Shown here: one piece after another, positions 48,931 through 61,469 of the stretch | Layout: every line of letters begins with the position of its first letter | Position numbering within the stretch: the first letter of the stretch is position 1 | DNA from: Acestrorhynchus altus | Lineage: Eukaryota; Chordata; Actinopteri; Characiformes; Acestrorhynchidae | Direction of reading: 5' to 3' | DNA: 64,000 nt | Assembly (NCBI GenBank): GCA_034509495.1 | Contig: CM067508.1 | Span: 30,707,071-30,771,070, forward strand | Made by a program: the position numbers and the translations under genes | The notes under the pieces: generated by a model | The model's database searches: none | The model's input: only the letters and a program-made list of their open reading frames with translations | What the model was told of the DNA's origin: nothing

Positions 48931-49414
48931 GCCATGACTTTTAAAGTTGGGACATGCCCGGAGAAGAATTTCAGTGTACTCTTCGTGTACACATGACCAA
49001 AAAAAAATCCATATTACATCGTACTACACCGAATCAAATGTCAACATTAATAGTCTCAGAAGTACGACTCAACAGCCTCAGCGCTTTGCAAGTCTTTTTT
49101 GACGGGTCACTACGACTTTTCATAATGTCCTCTAAAAGGATCGCTACTCAAACTCAACTAAAGCTTTTTTTTTTTTTTTGGTACTTTCAGCCCTGCTGAT
49201 GGCTGCACATGACACAGTTTAATACTCAAATAATTACACAGACACACACCACTGCACTATAATGTTACAATCCTAATCCCTTTGCCTTTTGAATAAAAGA
49301 TCTCTGTTCAGTGAGCTGTTGGTGGGACTGGAAGAGTGCTGTGTGGATGCTGCAATGTGTTAAATGAAAGATAAGACTGAGCAGAGCGGAGGAGAGAAAG
49401 ACAGCACTCCTCAC

Positions 49415-49530
49415 CTTTCCCAGTGACTGCAGACGTTGGGGTCGTCTGGGTTGAGGCTCCACGCGCCGATAACGAGCCCCAGAACAGCCAGCACTGGCTG
49501 GGCTAAGGGCGAGGCCCGCACAGGCCCCAT
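49415..49530 (-). CDS. megf11: megf11 first coding exon: start codon, signal peptide, start of EMI domain
   Basis: The exon encodes the first 38 residues plus two bases of codon 39. The ATG is the complement of 49528-49530. Residues about 9-23 are hydrophobic (L, V, I, G, A rich) and form a signal peptide. They are followed by LNPDDPNVCSHWE, nearly identical to the start of the mature MEGF11/MEGF10 ectodomain, so the start is well placed. C34 is the first EMI-domain cysteine. The exon ends GGAAAG followed by gtgagg, a canonical donor in phase 2, and the split AG|C serine codon completes in the next exon. MEGF11 is a single-pass membrane protein of the MEGF10/MEGF11/PEAR1 family. In mouse retina it acts as a homotypic recognition cue that spaces horizontal and starburst amacrine cells. 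MEGF10 is the main alternative, but the following exons fit MEGF11 better. Confidence 0.93.
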
Positions 49531-49540
49531 CACCGCTCCT
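49531..49540 (-). promoter_or_regulatory. megf11: Probable 3' splice acceptor and 8-nt 5'UTR just before the megf11 ATG
   Basis: On the minus strand a pyrimidine-rich run ending tctctcccag (AG at 49540-49539) is followed by GAGCGGTG and then the ATG. This fits a 3' splice site, so the translated first exon would be exon 2 or later, with a non-coding leader exon further right. A continuous exon reading through this site cannot be excluded without transcript data. Confidence 0.6.
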
Positions 49541-49779
49541 GGGAGAGACACCGAGACACAGGGAGGGATGTGCAGGGACAAATAGTTAGAAAGGGGGAAA
49601 ATGAAGTAGTTTTATTTTCTGTGCTGAACTACAGTCATTGTCTATTGTTGGAGAACCCCACTGGTATCGGCCTACTACTGGTACATCAATCCAATCAGAG
49701 AGCACAGCGCCAGCAGACAGACCTCCACTGGTTTTAAAAGACTGTATCAATTCCCAGTTGTCAGGGCCATACAGTTATA

Positions 49780-50568
49780 CACCAATCTGCCATAACATTA
49801 TGTCCTTGTTTTTACACTCAGTCAGGTCAGAAACCCACAGGACCGCCTCAGAGCAGGGATCATTTGGTTGGTGGTCATTCACAGCACGATTAGCTAGTGT
49901 CCATTGTGCTGGTTTGAGAGGATCAGACACAGTAGTGCTGCTGGGGTTTTTAAACCCTCCAGTGTCACTGCTGGACTGAGAACAGTCCACAAAGCAGAAA
50001 CATCCAGGAGCAGCCATGGAGCAGCCACGACACGGTGGCATGGTGGTTAGGGAACCAGCCTTGTGACTGGAAGGTAGCTTGACTGAAGTGTCCTTGTGCA
50101 AGTCGCTAAACTCCCCAGCTGCTCCCTGGGTGCTGCGGATAGGGCTTCCCACCACTCCGGGCACGTGTGGTCACTGCCCCCTGGTGTGTTAATTCACTAG
50201 TGTGTATGTGTGTATCACACGGTAAAATGCAGAGGCGCAATTCCTGTGTGTGCACAACACAGTGGGTCAAACGAGTATAAATACTTACTATTATGCCCGG
50301 CCACCAGCATTCTGCGGGCAGCGTCCTGTTCACAACACCGCTGTGTCCGATGCACACGTATAAGCGCAACACACACTAACGCATCAGTGTCTCTGTAGTG
50401 CTGAGAAGGACCCACCGTACACATAATATCTGCTCTGTGGTGGTCTTGAAGGTGGTCCATTGAAGATCAGGTTGAAAGGAGGCTAAGAAGTGTACAGAGA
50501 AACAAATGGACTACATGTCTGTAATTATAGAACTACAAAGAAACAAGGAACGTAACATTACGCCTGAT
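49780..50568 (+). mobile_element. Non-autonomous TIR element, family 1, copy 4 (longest), with a nested SINE
   Basis: The left end acaccaatctgccataacat and the right end (about 50545-50568, cgtaacattacgcctgatag) form decayed TIRs. The inner modules gatcagacacagtagtgctg (49921) and tgcatcagtgtctctgtagt-like (50380) are in the expected order. The element is interrupted at about 50030-50250 by the SINE listed separately. Confidence 0.65.
50031..50250 (+). repeat. tRNA-derived SINE-like element, copy 3 (nested)
   Basis: ggtggttagggaaccagcct, tgtgactggaaggtagct, tccttgtgcaagtcgctaaa, tccccagctgctccctgggt, ggcttcccaccactccgg, gtaaaatgcagagg. It sits inside the family-1 TIR element, so it inserted later. 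Confidence 0.65.
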
Positions 50569-50974
50569 AGACGCATGTAGTGAAGTCAGTACTGAGTTCA
50601 TATCAGTACTGAATTCATACACATTAATCAGAGGTTTTCCGAGTTAACGCAGAGAAAACGTTGACATATACACTAGTGTTATGTTTCCAGGGGCTCTCAA
50701 TAAACAGCAGGAACTAACACGAATAAAGTCCTTCCTGTGTAGATTTAATAAGTATGCTTTTCACTTCATATGAAACGTACAAACAATGATACATGTGCAT
50801 AATTTATGAATTATCACATACTATACATACACAGTAATAATGAGTTAGTTACACAGCAGCAACAGCAGAAAACGGAAATAAACTGTGCAACATTGAGTAT
50901 TCGTTAGCAGTTTGGGGGATGTTTTCACAGTTTGATGTATCTTTATTTACCATAAAAATACTCATTTTTAAAAG

Positions 50975-51320
50975 CGTTTATAGTGGACCATCACACACAA
51001 TGTCATACTTCTGTCCCATTACGCTTCCCTGTCTTCCCTTTCCTGTCATCGTTCTGCTTGTTTGGTTTGCCACGTGCTTTTTAGCACAAGTGTTTTGGTT
51101 TCGTCTCCTCCCTTTCTGCTTCCTGTCTTAGTGCATGTGTCTCAAGTGTAGCCCAGCATGTTATCTGTCCCAGGTGTTTCTAATCCTCGTCAGTTTGTAT
51201 TTCAAGTCCCTTGTCTCAGTCTGCGTTGGTCGGTGCTCTGCTAATGTCTTGTTTTCATGTATTTTGATTTGTCTCTTTAAAAAAAGGCTTCTAATGACGT
51301 TTGTTCTGAATTTTTAACAA
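50975..51320 (+). repeat. Unclassified repeat family 3, copy 1 (LTR-like texture)
   Basis: Shares with the minus strand of 58700-59160 the order tctgtcccatt, ttctgcttgtttggtttgcc, gtgctttttagcac, gttttggtttcgtctcctcc, catgtgtctca, cccaggtgttt. The pyrimidine-rich character and the palindromic gtgctNNNNagcac motif suggest LTR or 3' retrotransposon sequence, but no reverse transcriptase or integrase is present. Confidence 0.55.
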
Positions 51321-51475
51321 GGAAAGAGAGCCCTTCCCGTCTCATTTTCCTCTGTATCTACTTTTTTTGCTTGCGACAACATTTTAAACGATACTAATTA
51401 TGTGTGTTTCTTGTGTTAGAGTAAATGTCATATGTCATATGAATACAAATACCTACTGGTAAAATAAGGTCTGAA

Positions 51476-51934
51476 AGAAGGGACGGGCGATGTGGCAGTA
51501 AGCACTTAATAATCACAGTGCTTACAGAATTTTCTCTCATGATGCCAGACACTCATCATCGCACACCAGATCTGCCAAACTGCTGTTAATAAAATGATTT
51601 TATACAATTAAACAGAACTGAGCTCTTTTGAATTTGATTGGTGACGATATCCATGTGATCAGGATGGGCACTATGTTAAAAACCTAACATTGTTTCATTT
51701 TCACGATGCACGATATTTATCATGACATTTCACCCACATACATAATCCTATAATAGCACTGGATTCTAAAAAAAAAACAAAAAACATTTCCATCACAGCT
51801 ATTAAAACACTATCTCAGATCTTTAGTACAGTGATTTTATTCAATAGCATAACAATATACTCAGAAACATATACTGTGTATCATGATACAATTTTATCAC
51901 AATACATTACATATTATCATATTGCCCACCCTTC
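51476..51934. mobile_element. TIR element of the GGGNNGGGCRATAT family
   Basis: The left end agggacgggcgatgtgg and the right end, reverse-complemented (gaagggtgggcaatatgata), form imperfect TIRs about 460 bp apart. The interior is AT rich with runs like tgatacaattttatcacaat and has no coding potential. A hAT-type non-autonomous element is the likeliest class. Confidence 0.6.
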
Positions 51935-52009
51935 ATACACAATCACATAATTTGCTGTGATAATACATTGCCATCATACTGCCACTTCCACTTGAAACTA
52001 CACTCTAAA

Positions 52010-52155
52010 AAAGAGAAGTGGGTTCTTCATTCTACATAGAACCATGGCAACTCAAATACCCATTGCTTTAATGATTCCTTGCGTAACCATTCTTCATAGA
52101 TGGGCTCAAAAATGGTTTATATATAACCAAAAATGACTTTTCTCAGTATAATGTG
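52010..52155. repeat. GGTTCT/AGAACC repeat fragment
   Basis: gtgggttcttcattctacat, atagaaccatgg, aaatggtttatatataacc resemble the short GGTTCT/AGAACC repeat of other places in the window (22490, 39278). Confidence 0.4.
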
Positions 52156-54037
52156 GGACCCTTAAAGCTTAGAAAAATGCTTTATTATGATAAAAAAGAG
52201 ACCCTTTCTCTGAAAAATAAAACATAGTACAGCTTTAACTGAGCAAAGGCACGTCTATGAGATGTCACTGAAACATGTTTGTTAACTTTTAAAAGATGTC
52301 CACAGAGAATTCCCAACGAGAGTTTCTGCAACTTCTGTTTTAGACATCTTTTAAATGTCTATCACTGACTAACCCATTTTGCTTGCCCACTGATGTCCAA
52401 CAGAGGTCCTAGTCAAGACATTCAGATAGTGGACCCATCAAGGTCCTAATCAGATGGTCAGAAACCTGTCTGAACGTCCAGTAAATGTGCAGAAGTCAAT
52501 CTGGACCAGCCGTGTTTCTACAGGAGGGGATGCCTTTAACTTCAGGAGCCCCGGGCTGATTTTTCTCGAAGAAACAAACAGAAACATTTACCCGGGCTGC
52601 CGTTCTACTGCCCTAAACCCCTTGTTCATGGCTATAAGTGGTTTGTCAGGAGATTTGTTCCATGACAGTGACGGAGGAGTGTGCATGTGTGGAAGCACGC
52701 GCGAAGGCCATTCTTTAAAGTTGTCAGTGCATTTCATTAGACAGTTGACAGATAAGGAACATGCGAGTGTGATGGATAGACAGGCAGTGACAGCTGTGAT
52801 GCAGGCCTGACTCTACCTCTATATAAAGGGCAAGTGAATGACACACTACATGCAGGCCTGTGATAGTGGTGAAGTGTGCTACATATGATAGTACTAATGA
52901 GATCCCATGGCATGTGCAAGGACAGCAGGCGGTGGAGTTAGTCCTGGCAGACGAGAAGCCAGAGGCTCTACCTGACTCAATCTTCTCCTCTGATCAGCTT
53001 ATTGGAGGAACTATACTGCCACTACCTGTTGTAAAGCCCCAGGTGTTCGTCTTGGAAACAGAGTCATCATTTGGTCCATAATAAGTTTGTAGATAATAAA
53101 AGGTTCTGTCAGCGGTACACTTTCTGATGTACTTGATAGCATCTGATATCACGCATTCAGCTAATCTGCGGCTACTCAAAGGTCTATGTAGTTCATTGAT
53201 GCGTGAGAAAAAAAATCTATTGCATTCACCTCCCAGGAGTGCTAGATCATCTAAAGCGGTTAGAGGTTAGAACCAGGTTGTGTTCTGCTCCAGGATGATT
53301 CATTCATGCACACCCACCACCTCTTCCCCTCCACACACAATCATTTATCCGTATGTGCATTGCTTTTCTGTTCTGAATCAACCAAGGAATTGCTCCATTC
53401 TGCTGAAAAGCTAATGGTTGAACATGGTGCTTCAGATTTCAGATGTATGTCTCATAAGTAGACTGTAGCCTTGGCCAGCTGTATACATGCTGATGGTGAT
53501 CCTTCCCTTTAGTAGAGCATTCTTGTACGGCTAAGGCTGGTCTTATGCAAAGCTCCGTGCAGCTTCTTCATGCCTGCATCCATGAGAAACGACCAGCCAT
53601 TCTCAATTGATTTTGGGTCAGAAGAAGCTCATGTATTATAGATCATTGGCTTTCATCGTATGATGAGCTCATCTTTAATCAAAATGTATGTGAGGTTCTC
53701 AGTGATTCCTACAGTCTCTAAATGATTTGTGAGAATGTGACATCTCCTCAAGGCTTTGCTATTGAAGGCCCTGACATCAGATTACTGCACACTGCAAGTG
53801 TGGATGATCCTAATGGAGGCTGATTTGTAAGAATGGTGACTAGGCAGAGGAACATGGAAAGAACTTAAGGAGGAATAAAGTGTCACCTCAGACCGCAGGC
53901 TGGAGGCTTCAGAGAGGGCTTCGAGAGGTAAACCTGAGGACGATCGTGGTCAACCTGGTCCAAAGATGCAGGGTCTGTATAGGCTACAGAGAGGATGAAC
54001 TCACTGATGGCTTGAAAACCAAGAGGGAAGCCACCTA

Positions 54038-54192
<155 letters not shown>

Positions 54193-56694
54193 CTGTAAGT
54201 ATATAACCCCCTGATTGAGAGAAGGATGGGCTCAAATGGGAACAGACAACAGCTCTGGACATATGCCGCAATAGCACATTATTAAAGGAGAAGAACAGAT
54301 CAAGGCGAAATAAGAAAAGGGGAGAGAGAAAGTGTGATAAACTAAGTGTTAATTATTGATTGGTATAAAATGGGCCTCACATGCCTGAAGATACAGAAGA
54401 AAAGGAAGGAAAGATACATGGAGGTAGAGCCTCACAAAAAGGTTCAGTGGTACTCAATGTGGCCAGCAGCTGCTTAAATCTCACAAATGAAACTCCACAC
54501 AGTGTCCCTATACGAAGGAGACCGTTCTTCCCCTGAAGGCACATTGGGTGAGGGCTTTCTGTATTATCTTGAGAGCCTGAAGTGTCATTGTTCATCCAAA
54601 GCTCTGCGCTCTGGGCGGGGCTTTCAACAATAGCTCATAAAAACAGGTTATTCATGCGCATTAATGACATGGTGAAGTGCTGCTCTGGCACTAGTGTTTA
54701 CCTAACCAGGAGCCCGGTGTTCGGCAGGCTCATTACATGACTTCTTTTCCACCCCATGTTTGGGCAGAGGTCGCTTGGTCCTCCCACCTTTTCTTTCTCT
54801 CCCCTCTTTTCCCTCTTTTTTCGCTCTCGTGGCCCAGGCTTTGGGCATAGAGGTGAAAATATGGCTGCAAACAAAAGGGACGCTGGCCTCTTTTCCCATC
54901 GCAGGGATGTGATAATTCTATCGCTTCTGTTTCTTCAGATGCAGAAGAGGCGGAGCCGATGCTTAAGACAGGAAATGGATGAGCAGGAGGATGGGCTGGG
55001 AGCTCACCAGGACAGGCTGTCTGCCATTGACCTTCAACACTGTCGCCCTGCCACATGCCGAGGAACCTGAAGCCAGGATGATGCTGATCTAATACTTCAT
55101 TACAGCATAAATCTAGACAAATCGCTCCAGAGATATCAGAGGCCTGCAGAGAAAATCCAGCAACCTGAACAAGTCAAGCAGACTTGTGCCCTCTCGAAAG
55201 TGTTGAGGCTCTCAATCAAGTATGGTTAATTTTGAAAGCTGCAGTGTCATCCTCACCCATATATGAAATTGCAATACTGACTGGGGTAACAACCGATATG
55301 TAAATGATTACCGATGTGGTCTGATTAGACACTGGCTTTGGGCACAAAACTGCATAACGTGCTTCTCTTGCTGCCCAATAAAAAGGCTCTCAGAGGCTAC
55401 TCTACTGGGTACTGAACCTGTTAGTGAGAGACCAGTTGACTGCTGTGAAGGCGATGCTACATGCTCAGACACTTAATATCCCAGTTGATATATTGAAACG
55501 AGGTACATAACTAGACGGAGAGAAGCAGGATGGTCATTTCAATGAATGACCTGCCATGTAGGATCTTTTGACCAAGTGGTGTCATGAACGAGAAACCTGG
55601 ACGGCTACAGTGAGCTATCTAATCCTGCCTTGAAGGGAACATCTGTGGGCAAATGTGCCACATGCTGCCCCCTACCTGTATGCTCAGCCAGATCTCATCT
55701 TGTATCCAGGCTAGAGGCCTCAACAAATGTTCTACACTTTCGATTGTGCACCAATTTCCCAGTAAACATATCCCTTCACTCTAATATTGCAATCACTTAC
55801 ATATAATCATCATTACTATTCACACATAGAACGTTTCATTCCATACAAACAACTGCTTTCTGCTGTGTTACTTGCTCAGCGAGTGTACCTGTGTCCGTAG
55901 GCTGAGATAGCAACAACACCCAAATCATTCTTGTGTAAAGGTCAAAATACGACTACAGAAAAACGAATTGAAAATGATAATATGAAATAAGGTTTTAGCA
56001 TCACTGTCTGAAGGTACAACCTGACCTCTTGAGTAAAAAATCATTAGAGTTAATTAGAATGCACTCTTGTGCCGTCACAAACAGCTCTCAAACTCGTGGT
56101 GAATGTTACTCGTCACTTCACGGACGCTACACTTAAGGCTAAAATTTCAGCCTATTAGTTTACTGGAAACCAAAAATCAGCAAGAATTGCAGCTGTATCC
56201 CACTTGTTTCTCTACAAAACACAAACAAATCTTACAATTAGGCAAATTAGTGTTAGAGGTCTGACATACGTTGTCCGACACACAGATTTAAAGCTCAGCC
56301 ATCACTGGCAGCGGGTATTCTGAAATGACTTTGTGTCTGAAACTGTACAATCTAGATTTTGCGTTGATCTTTATGATAATAGATTATACAAGGCTGCATT
56401 AATAAACATGAATCGCTTGTTGTTGTTCTCTTTCTTCATTTGTTTTCTTTACTCATAGAAGGAAAAAACAGTGCTGTAGAAACATTTTTCAAAAATCAAA
56501 AAATATAGTGAGGGATACAGTAAAAGTAAGACTCTAAAATACTGGGTTGTTACTATAATGAAAATTCAACTGATAACCCTGCCCCTTATTTTTAATGAAA
56601 CAGAGAGATATGCTGCAAAAATGGTGCCCCTTAAATCACACATAGAGCCAGGACTGACTTGGTGTAACTTAATTTAGCCCTAACACTACAACCA

Positions 56695-56780
56695 GAGATC
56701 TGACTTTGTATACAGACTCTGACTGATCAGCGAGATGCAGTGGGGCTAATGATTACGCTAATCCAGATATTGGGTTACAT
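56695..56780. repeat. Short repeat shared with 24600-24700
   Basis: agactctgactgatcagcga, cagtggggctaatgattacg, taatccagatattgg: same order as the intron 3 copy. Confidence 0.55.
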
Positions 56781-56895
56781 AGGAAAATGAGAAGGGAGGG
56801 GCTGTTTGCTCTCTTTCTGTACTCACACAGTGTTCAAGCGAAGGTCGTCCAATTTCAAAATAAAAGTCCCAAGAAAAAAAATAAAATAAAAATAA

Positions 56896-56897
<2 letters not shown>

Positions 56898-56938
<41 letters not shown>

Positions 56939-56954
56939 CATCATCATCATCATC

Positions 56955-57036
<82 letters not shown>
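56898..57036. repeat. Compound (CA)n(ATC)n(TA)n microsatellite
   Basis: CA run 56898-56938, five ATC units, then TA to 57036 with an ATTATA interruption. A further short CA run lies at 57059-57074. Confidence 0.97.
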
Positions 57037-57039
<3 letters not shown>

Positions 57040-57994
57040 ACTATATAAATATCATTTATACACACACACACACAAAAATAAGTGGTTTGTGGTGGTGGTT
57101 GGTCTGATGAGGGGGAAGGTCCCATGCTGATATTTTCATTTACTCAAAGTTTCCATTTTGATTGTTTTGTTTGGTCAACCAAAGGTCAAGAGTCCCCCAT
57201 GGTCCCTTTCACTGTCTTAGAAGCGGCACTTTTCCTGGTCTTCCCATTGGCCAGCCCATCCCTGCATAGAGCTACAGAGGCATTTAGTGTAATAAAGTGA
57301 GCAGGCTGTAATTACATTACACAAACTGGCTGATGAGGAGAGTGAGAACGTTTCACAAGGCTGTTAAGGCTTTTGTAAGGATTTGGCTTTAAACATAAAA
57401 CACAATCAATTTTACATGTATTAAAGCCAGTGTAAACAAAATCTCATTTAAATGTATTTGGTGCCTTTATGTACAGTAGCAGTAAATATACTCTCATTAG
57501 TTTCCACTACAGGGTTACACATACATTTTTTAACAGTGATTATCTTGGCTCATCCCATTCATGTGTGCTGTTGTAGTTAGAGGCAGCGACCCCAGGGTGC
57601 AAAATGGGAGTGAATACAATGCTGGGCTCTCATGGCGGAATGTATCAAACACAATTCCAGATTCATTAAAGAACTTAACGAAGTGTGCAATAAAGTGTTA
57701 ACCCAATAAAAGGTGTGAGCAATAGTGAGTTGGAATCAGATTTGGTTGTACAAAACCAAATGGTTCCTCTGCTCATATGGGAACGTTGGTTCCCAACTGT
57801 TCTACAATTTACAATTCCTAGAAGGCAGCCTCATTAAAAAGGAACTTACTGGAATTTTTAACAACGAGGAACAACAATTCCCAAGTCAGACTGACCAGAT
57901 GCCTGCTTAGCTATCAAAAAGTAAGACTCGTCTTACTGAATCAATATTTAGGTAAGAGATCACCAATTCCTTACAAGATCACAAATAATAAATA

Positions 57995-58345
57995 GTATGT
58001 GTGATATCTGGGCCTGTCAGCAACACCGATGCCAGTGTTCAGACTGCCAGTCCAAATCTGATTTATTTATCAAATCAAATCCAAACCAGTCTTCTGCAGT
58101 GATTGCAGTCAATTGTGTACAAATACGTCTCAGTCTCGGTGCTCTGGCTGCTCAAATCAGATTTCAGAGTGTATTTTGTATCACCCATGACACAACAAAC
58201 ACCGACCATGTGAAATCCAAAGGGACGCAAGTGCGTGACTCCAAAAAGAGTGCCAAAGGTTAGTGACCACAGCAACCCATGCAGATGTGTTCCTGACGTC
58301 CAGACATGCAAATCTGATCTGATCACTTGCAAATAAAAAGGCAGA
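57995..58345. repeat. Dispersed TIR-like repeat (gttcagactgccagtccaaa)
   Basis: cagtgttcagactgccagtc, aaatctgatttatttatcaa, ctcaaatcagatttcagagt and gcaaatctgatctgatcac resemble a non-autonomous element found in fish genomes. Terminal repeats are only weakly visible. Confidence 0.4.
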
Positions 58346-58399
58346 GACTCATGTCAACATGTGTATGTGAAAAATGGAAGGAGGAAGCTGAGGGTGGTG

Positions 58400-58480
58400 T
58401 TATACAACATCTACAAGCCTGCACATTTTAGTGCTTTCCCTGTTTCCAACACATGTGAATCAACACAATAACAGGCCCTT
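58400..58480. repeat. Dispersed repeat family 2, fragment
   Basis: cctgcacattttagtgcttt, ccctgtttccaacacatgtg, aataacaggccc resemble one arm of the family-2 repeat at 22566 and 24213. Confidence 0.5.
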
Positions 58481-58699
58481 TCAGAGACAACTTCCATTTT
58501 GGAATGAAAACAATGTTAGAGAGCAGACAGAGAATCGTTCATGCTGGTGAAAGGTCGTGTTATTGGTGAGCTTGTGTCCACCGTGAGCCTGTGTCACGGA
58601 TCGGTCGGTGTGCAACCACAACCACAAAATGATTGTCGATTTCAAACAGGTTGTGTAGTGTGAAGAGTAAAGCAATCTGATGACTCTGAAAGTCACATA

Positions 58700-59160
58700 G
58701 GAAACAAAACAAATGCAGAGTGCACTCGCTGACATTCAAACAAAAAACCTCAAACAGACCCCCTGGAATAAGGAAGTTGAATACAAGGACAGAATGGGAC
58801 ACACCTGGGACTGAATGACAAACAGGCAGGGTTGCAAATGAGACATAGGTGGGAACAGGCGGAACAAGGGTGGAGACAAGACCAAAACAAAACAAATGTG
58901 CTAAGAAGCACATGGGGAAAGCAAAACAAAACAGAACAGTGACGATGTAAAGGACCTGACAGGGGACCCAAATGGGACAGATACATAAAAGTAGGCCCCT
59001 CCATGACGCGTATGCCATCACTCCCCGGAGCTGGTGAAGGAGAGGGTCCGGAAAACAGACCAGACACAACTAGAGACAAACAGAAGATTGGACAGGAACT
59101 GGGGAGAAACAAAAGATGAGACATGACAGGAGCTGGGACCTGGGGAACAGACACTGGGAC
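58700..59160 (-). repeat. Unclassified repeat family 3, copy 2 (possible LTR-retrotransposon 3' end)
   Basis: Reverse-complement partner of 50975-51320, sharing gtgctNNNNagcac (58898-58911) and adjoining blocks. The minus strand is open for 179 codons (58750-59289), with a proline/serine-rich stretch followed by GPTFMYLSHLGPLSGP. This faintly recalls the pro-rich end of fish Ty3-type pol plus LTR, but no enzyme motif supports it. I do not call it a gene. Confidence 0.5.
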
Positions 59161-60639
59161 ATCTACATGTACTCGTGCACAGAGCAGTAAACATGCACTG
59201 GAAGCTCCTTTGGCATTTAAACTGGGATTTAATTCAGTTGTTAACAAGTGAATTTTTCCAAGCTGGATATCTTGCTTAAATGACATCACATGTCATGAGT
59301 TGGGCGCCATGGTTAGTTAGATTAAGTGTTGTAGTTACATCATGTCTGTACGTTACCATGATACTATGAGTTATGAAGACTAGAAAATGGCATATAACTG
59401 CCTGAATAACTGTGTGAATCTCAGGTTCTAAGAGTTAAATCAGATTTAGCTTATTTTAATTATAGGTTATACATTTGATAATGACGTCAGAAAACATTGG
59501 ACGTGATGCAATTTCAGAGTTGATTCACTTTTCAAAATCGCTTTGATCCAATGCTGATTCAACCATGATCGTGACGTTGATTCATTGGTGAATAAATAGT
59601 CATATAATGCTATTTCTTATCAGCCTAAGAGATTGTTCATCCACACTGATCTACAAAATCTACTCCATTAACTAATTCTGTTGTTCAACTATGTAAATAC
59701 TGTATCTCAAACCAGTGCCATTCTGGTGCTTCATGTTCCCCTGCGATGGATGGAGGAAACAGTCAACCAGAACACACAAGATTAGAAGGTCATGACTGGA
59801 AAAAGTAAATATTGGCTTGTTTTGTGAAAAGAACATAATCAGCTTTAAAAATGCTGCCATTTTTGGGGGGATTTATGAATTCAGTGGTAATGAGCTGGTT
59901 GATGATTGTCACTGTGAAAACTGTTTACAGGGACCCAGTCGCCTGTTTTCAGAACCTTGTTACAGTGTTAACTGGGTTCCGTTTGTCTAATGCTGTTTAT
60001 ATATGCTGTGCTTGACATCTTTTGCTCTCGCACACACTGCACTGATACTTCTGGTCCTTAAAATCCACATAACAGCCTTCCCCACGTTTATCTACAAACC
60101 ACAGATAGCACCAGCGCAGTACTCAGTAAATTCACACTAACGTACAGAGGAGAAGAGCCTCAGTGCTGAAATCTGTAGGAGAGGATCTGAGAGTACATGG
60201 GAAGCGATGCTTATCAAAAAAACTGATATTTAGTGTTTTCATTTGTGTTTTTCCTTTTTTTATTAATAATAATTCTTAGAAAACGTGAATAAAACAGACT
60301 TTGTTTATTCTATGTAGGGCTGAAAAGGTGTTTGACATACAGAACCATTGTGTGCTTTATAGAGCAAACTTTTAAAAGGTACTTAATAAAACCATGTACA
60401 GGGTTTTCCACCAATGGGTTTATAATGAAACTGAAGATGTGTCTCTTAGTGTGACACATGAAAACACCATGGAACTCTCGCACAATAAGAGAATTTCTTA
60501 AGAACAACAGAATGTCAAACTGAGTTAAACACCTTTCATGCGATGCATCGTCCTACTGTTTATGTTAACTGGATATTCCTGCGTCAGAGGTAGAGCTGCC
60601 TCCCAAACAGTTTTGAGTCACTGACTCATTACACTAATT

Positions 60640-61120
60640 GATCAGAACTAATAAATTAGAATCTCCATAAAACTTGAAGTAAAATCTCCTGGTAGATTCA
60701 GTGCTGAGTCTAGGCTTGAAAAAACACAGTGGACCAACACCAGCAGATGACATGGCCTCTTAAACCACGGACTGCAGAAACGTCCCTCTGGACTTCAGAC
60801 ACCTGGGATTCTGTGTCTCTCCACCAGACTCTAGGAGCTTGGGTTGAGACTCTATGACTCTTGATTTCCAAATGAAATCCTTGGTCCAGGTAAGACCTCT
60901 GATACTTTCTCTGTTTCAGGAGGGACTTGATATTAGGAAGGCTACAGTTGGAGCCCCTTGACACCAGCCTCTGTCCGCTCCTTGTGAAGTTCTCACAAGT
61001 TCTTAAACCGACTTTTCTTGACAGTCCTCTCAAGGCGATGGTCTTCCTTGTTGCTTCTGCACCCTCTCCCCCTTCCAAACAACTTTCCATTAACATGCTT
61101 TGATACAGCCCTCTGAGAAC
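60640..61120 (-). mobile_element. Tc1-like transposon remnant
   Basis: Blocks shared with 20930-21545 include atctcctggtaga, accagcagatgacatggcct-like text, gcttgggttgagactc, tcttgatttccaaatgaaat and ctctgtttcaggagggactt, all in the same order. The minus strand has only broken frames (for example GGEGAEATRKTIALRGLSRK). Confidence 0.65.
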
Positions 61121-61469
61121 AGCCAGCTATGTCTAGTGGCTGTCTAGCTATACCTACTGTGGACAACTATCAGAAGACTTCCTCATGATTTTTGTTGTAT
61201 GTGCTGAACTAGAGATGGTGTTTATACCGTTTAATTAGTCATTTACTCGAAATATAAAATATTAATATTATTAAAATGTTAAACCAAAAAGTTGAATACT
61301 ATTCATGTGATGAATATAATACAGTGACAGTTCACCTTTTCAAATGACCATTTCATAAGATGCACATTTTGATGACGTCCCCATAAAGAACATCCAGTGA
61401 AAACCTTTAATTAACACTTTGAATGAATATTTGGGTTTTTCTTTTCTTCATTTAAAATATATAACGAGA

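Noticed and set aside
54756..55070. 104-codon plus-strand frame with an acceptor-like ttcttcag before ATGCAGAAG
   Set aside because: A frame is open on the opposite strand too; no homology, donor or partner exon recognised.
58560..59289. Overlapping minus-strand open frames of 169 and 179 codons
   Set aside because: No domain, no splice context; the sequence is shared with 50975-51320, so it is repeat-derived.
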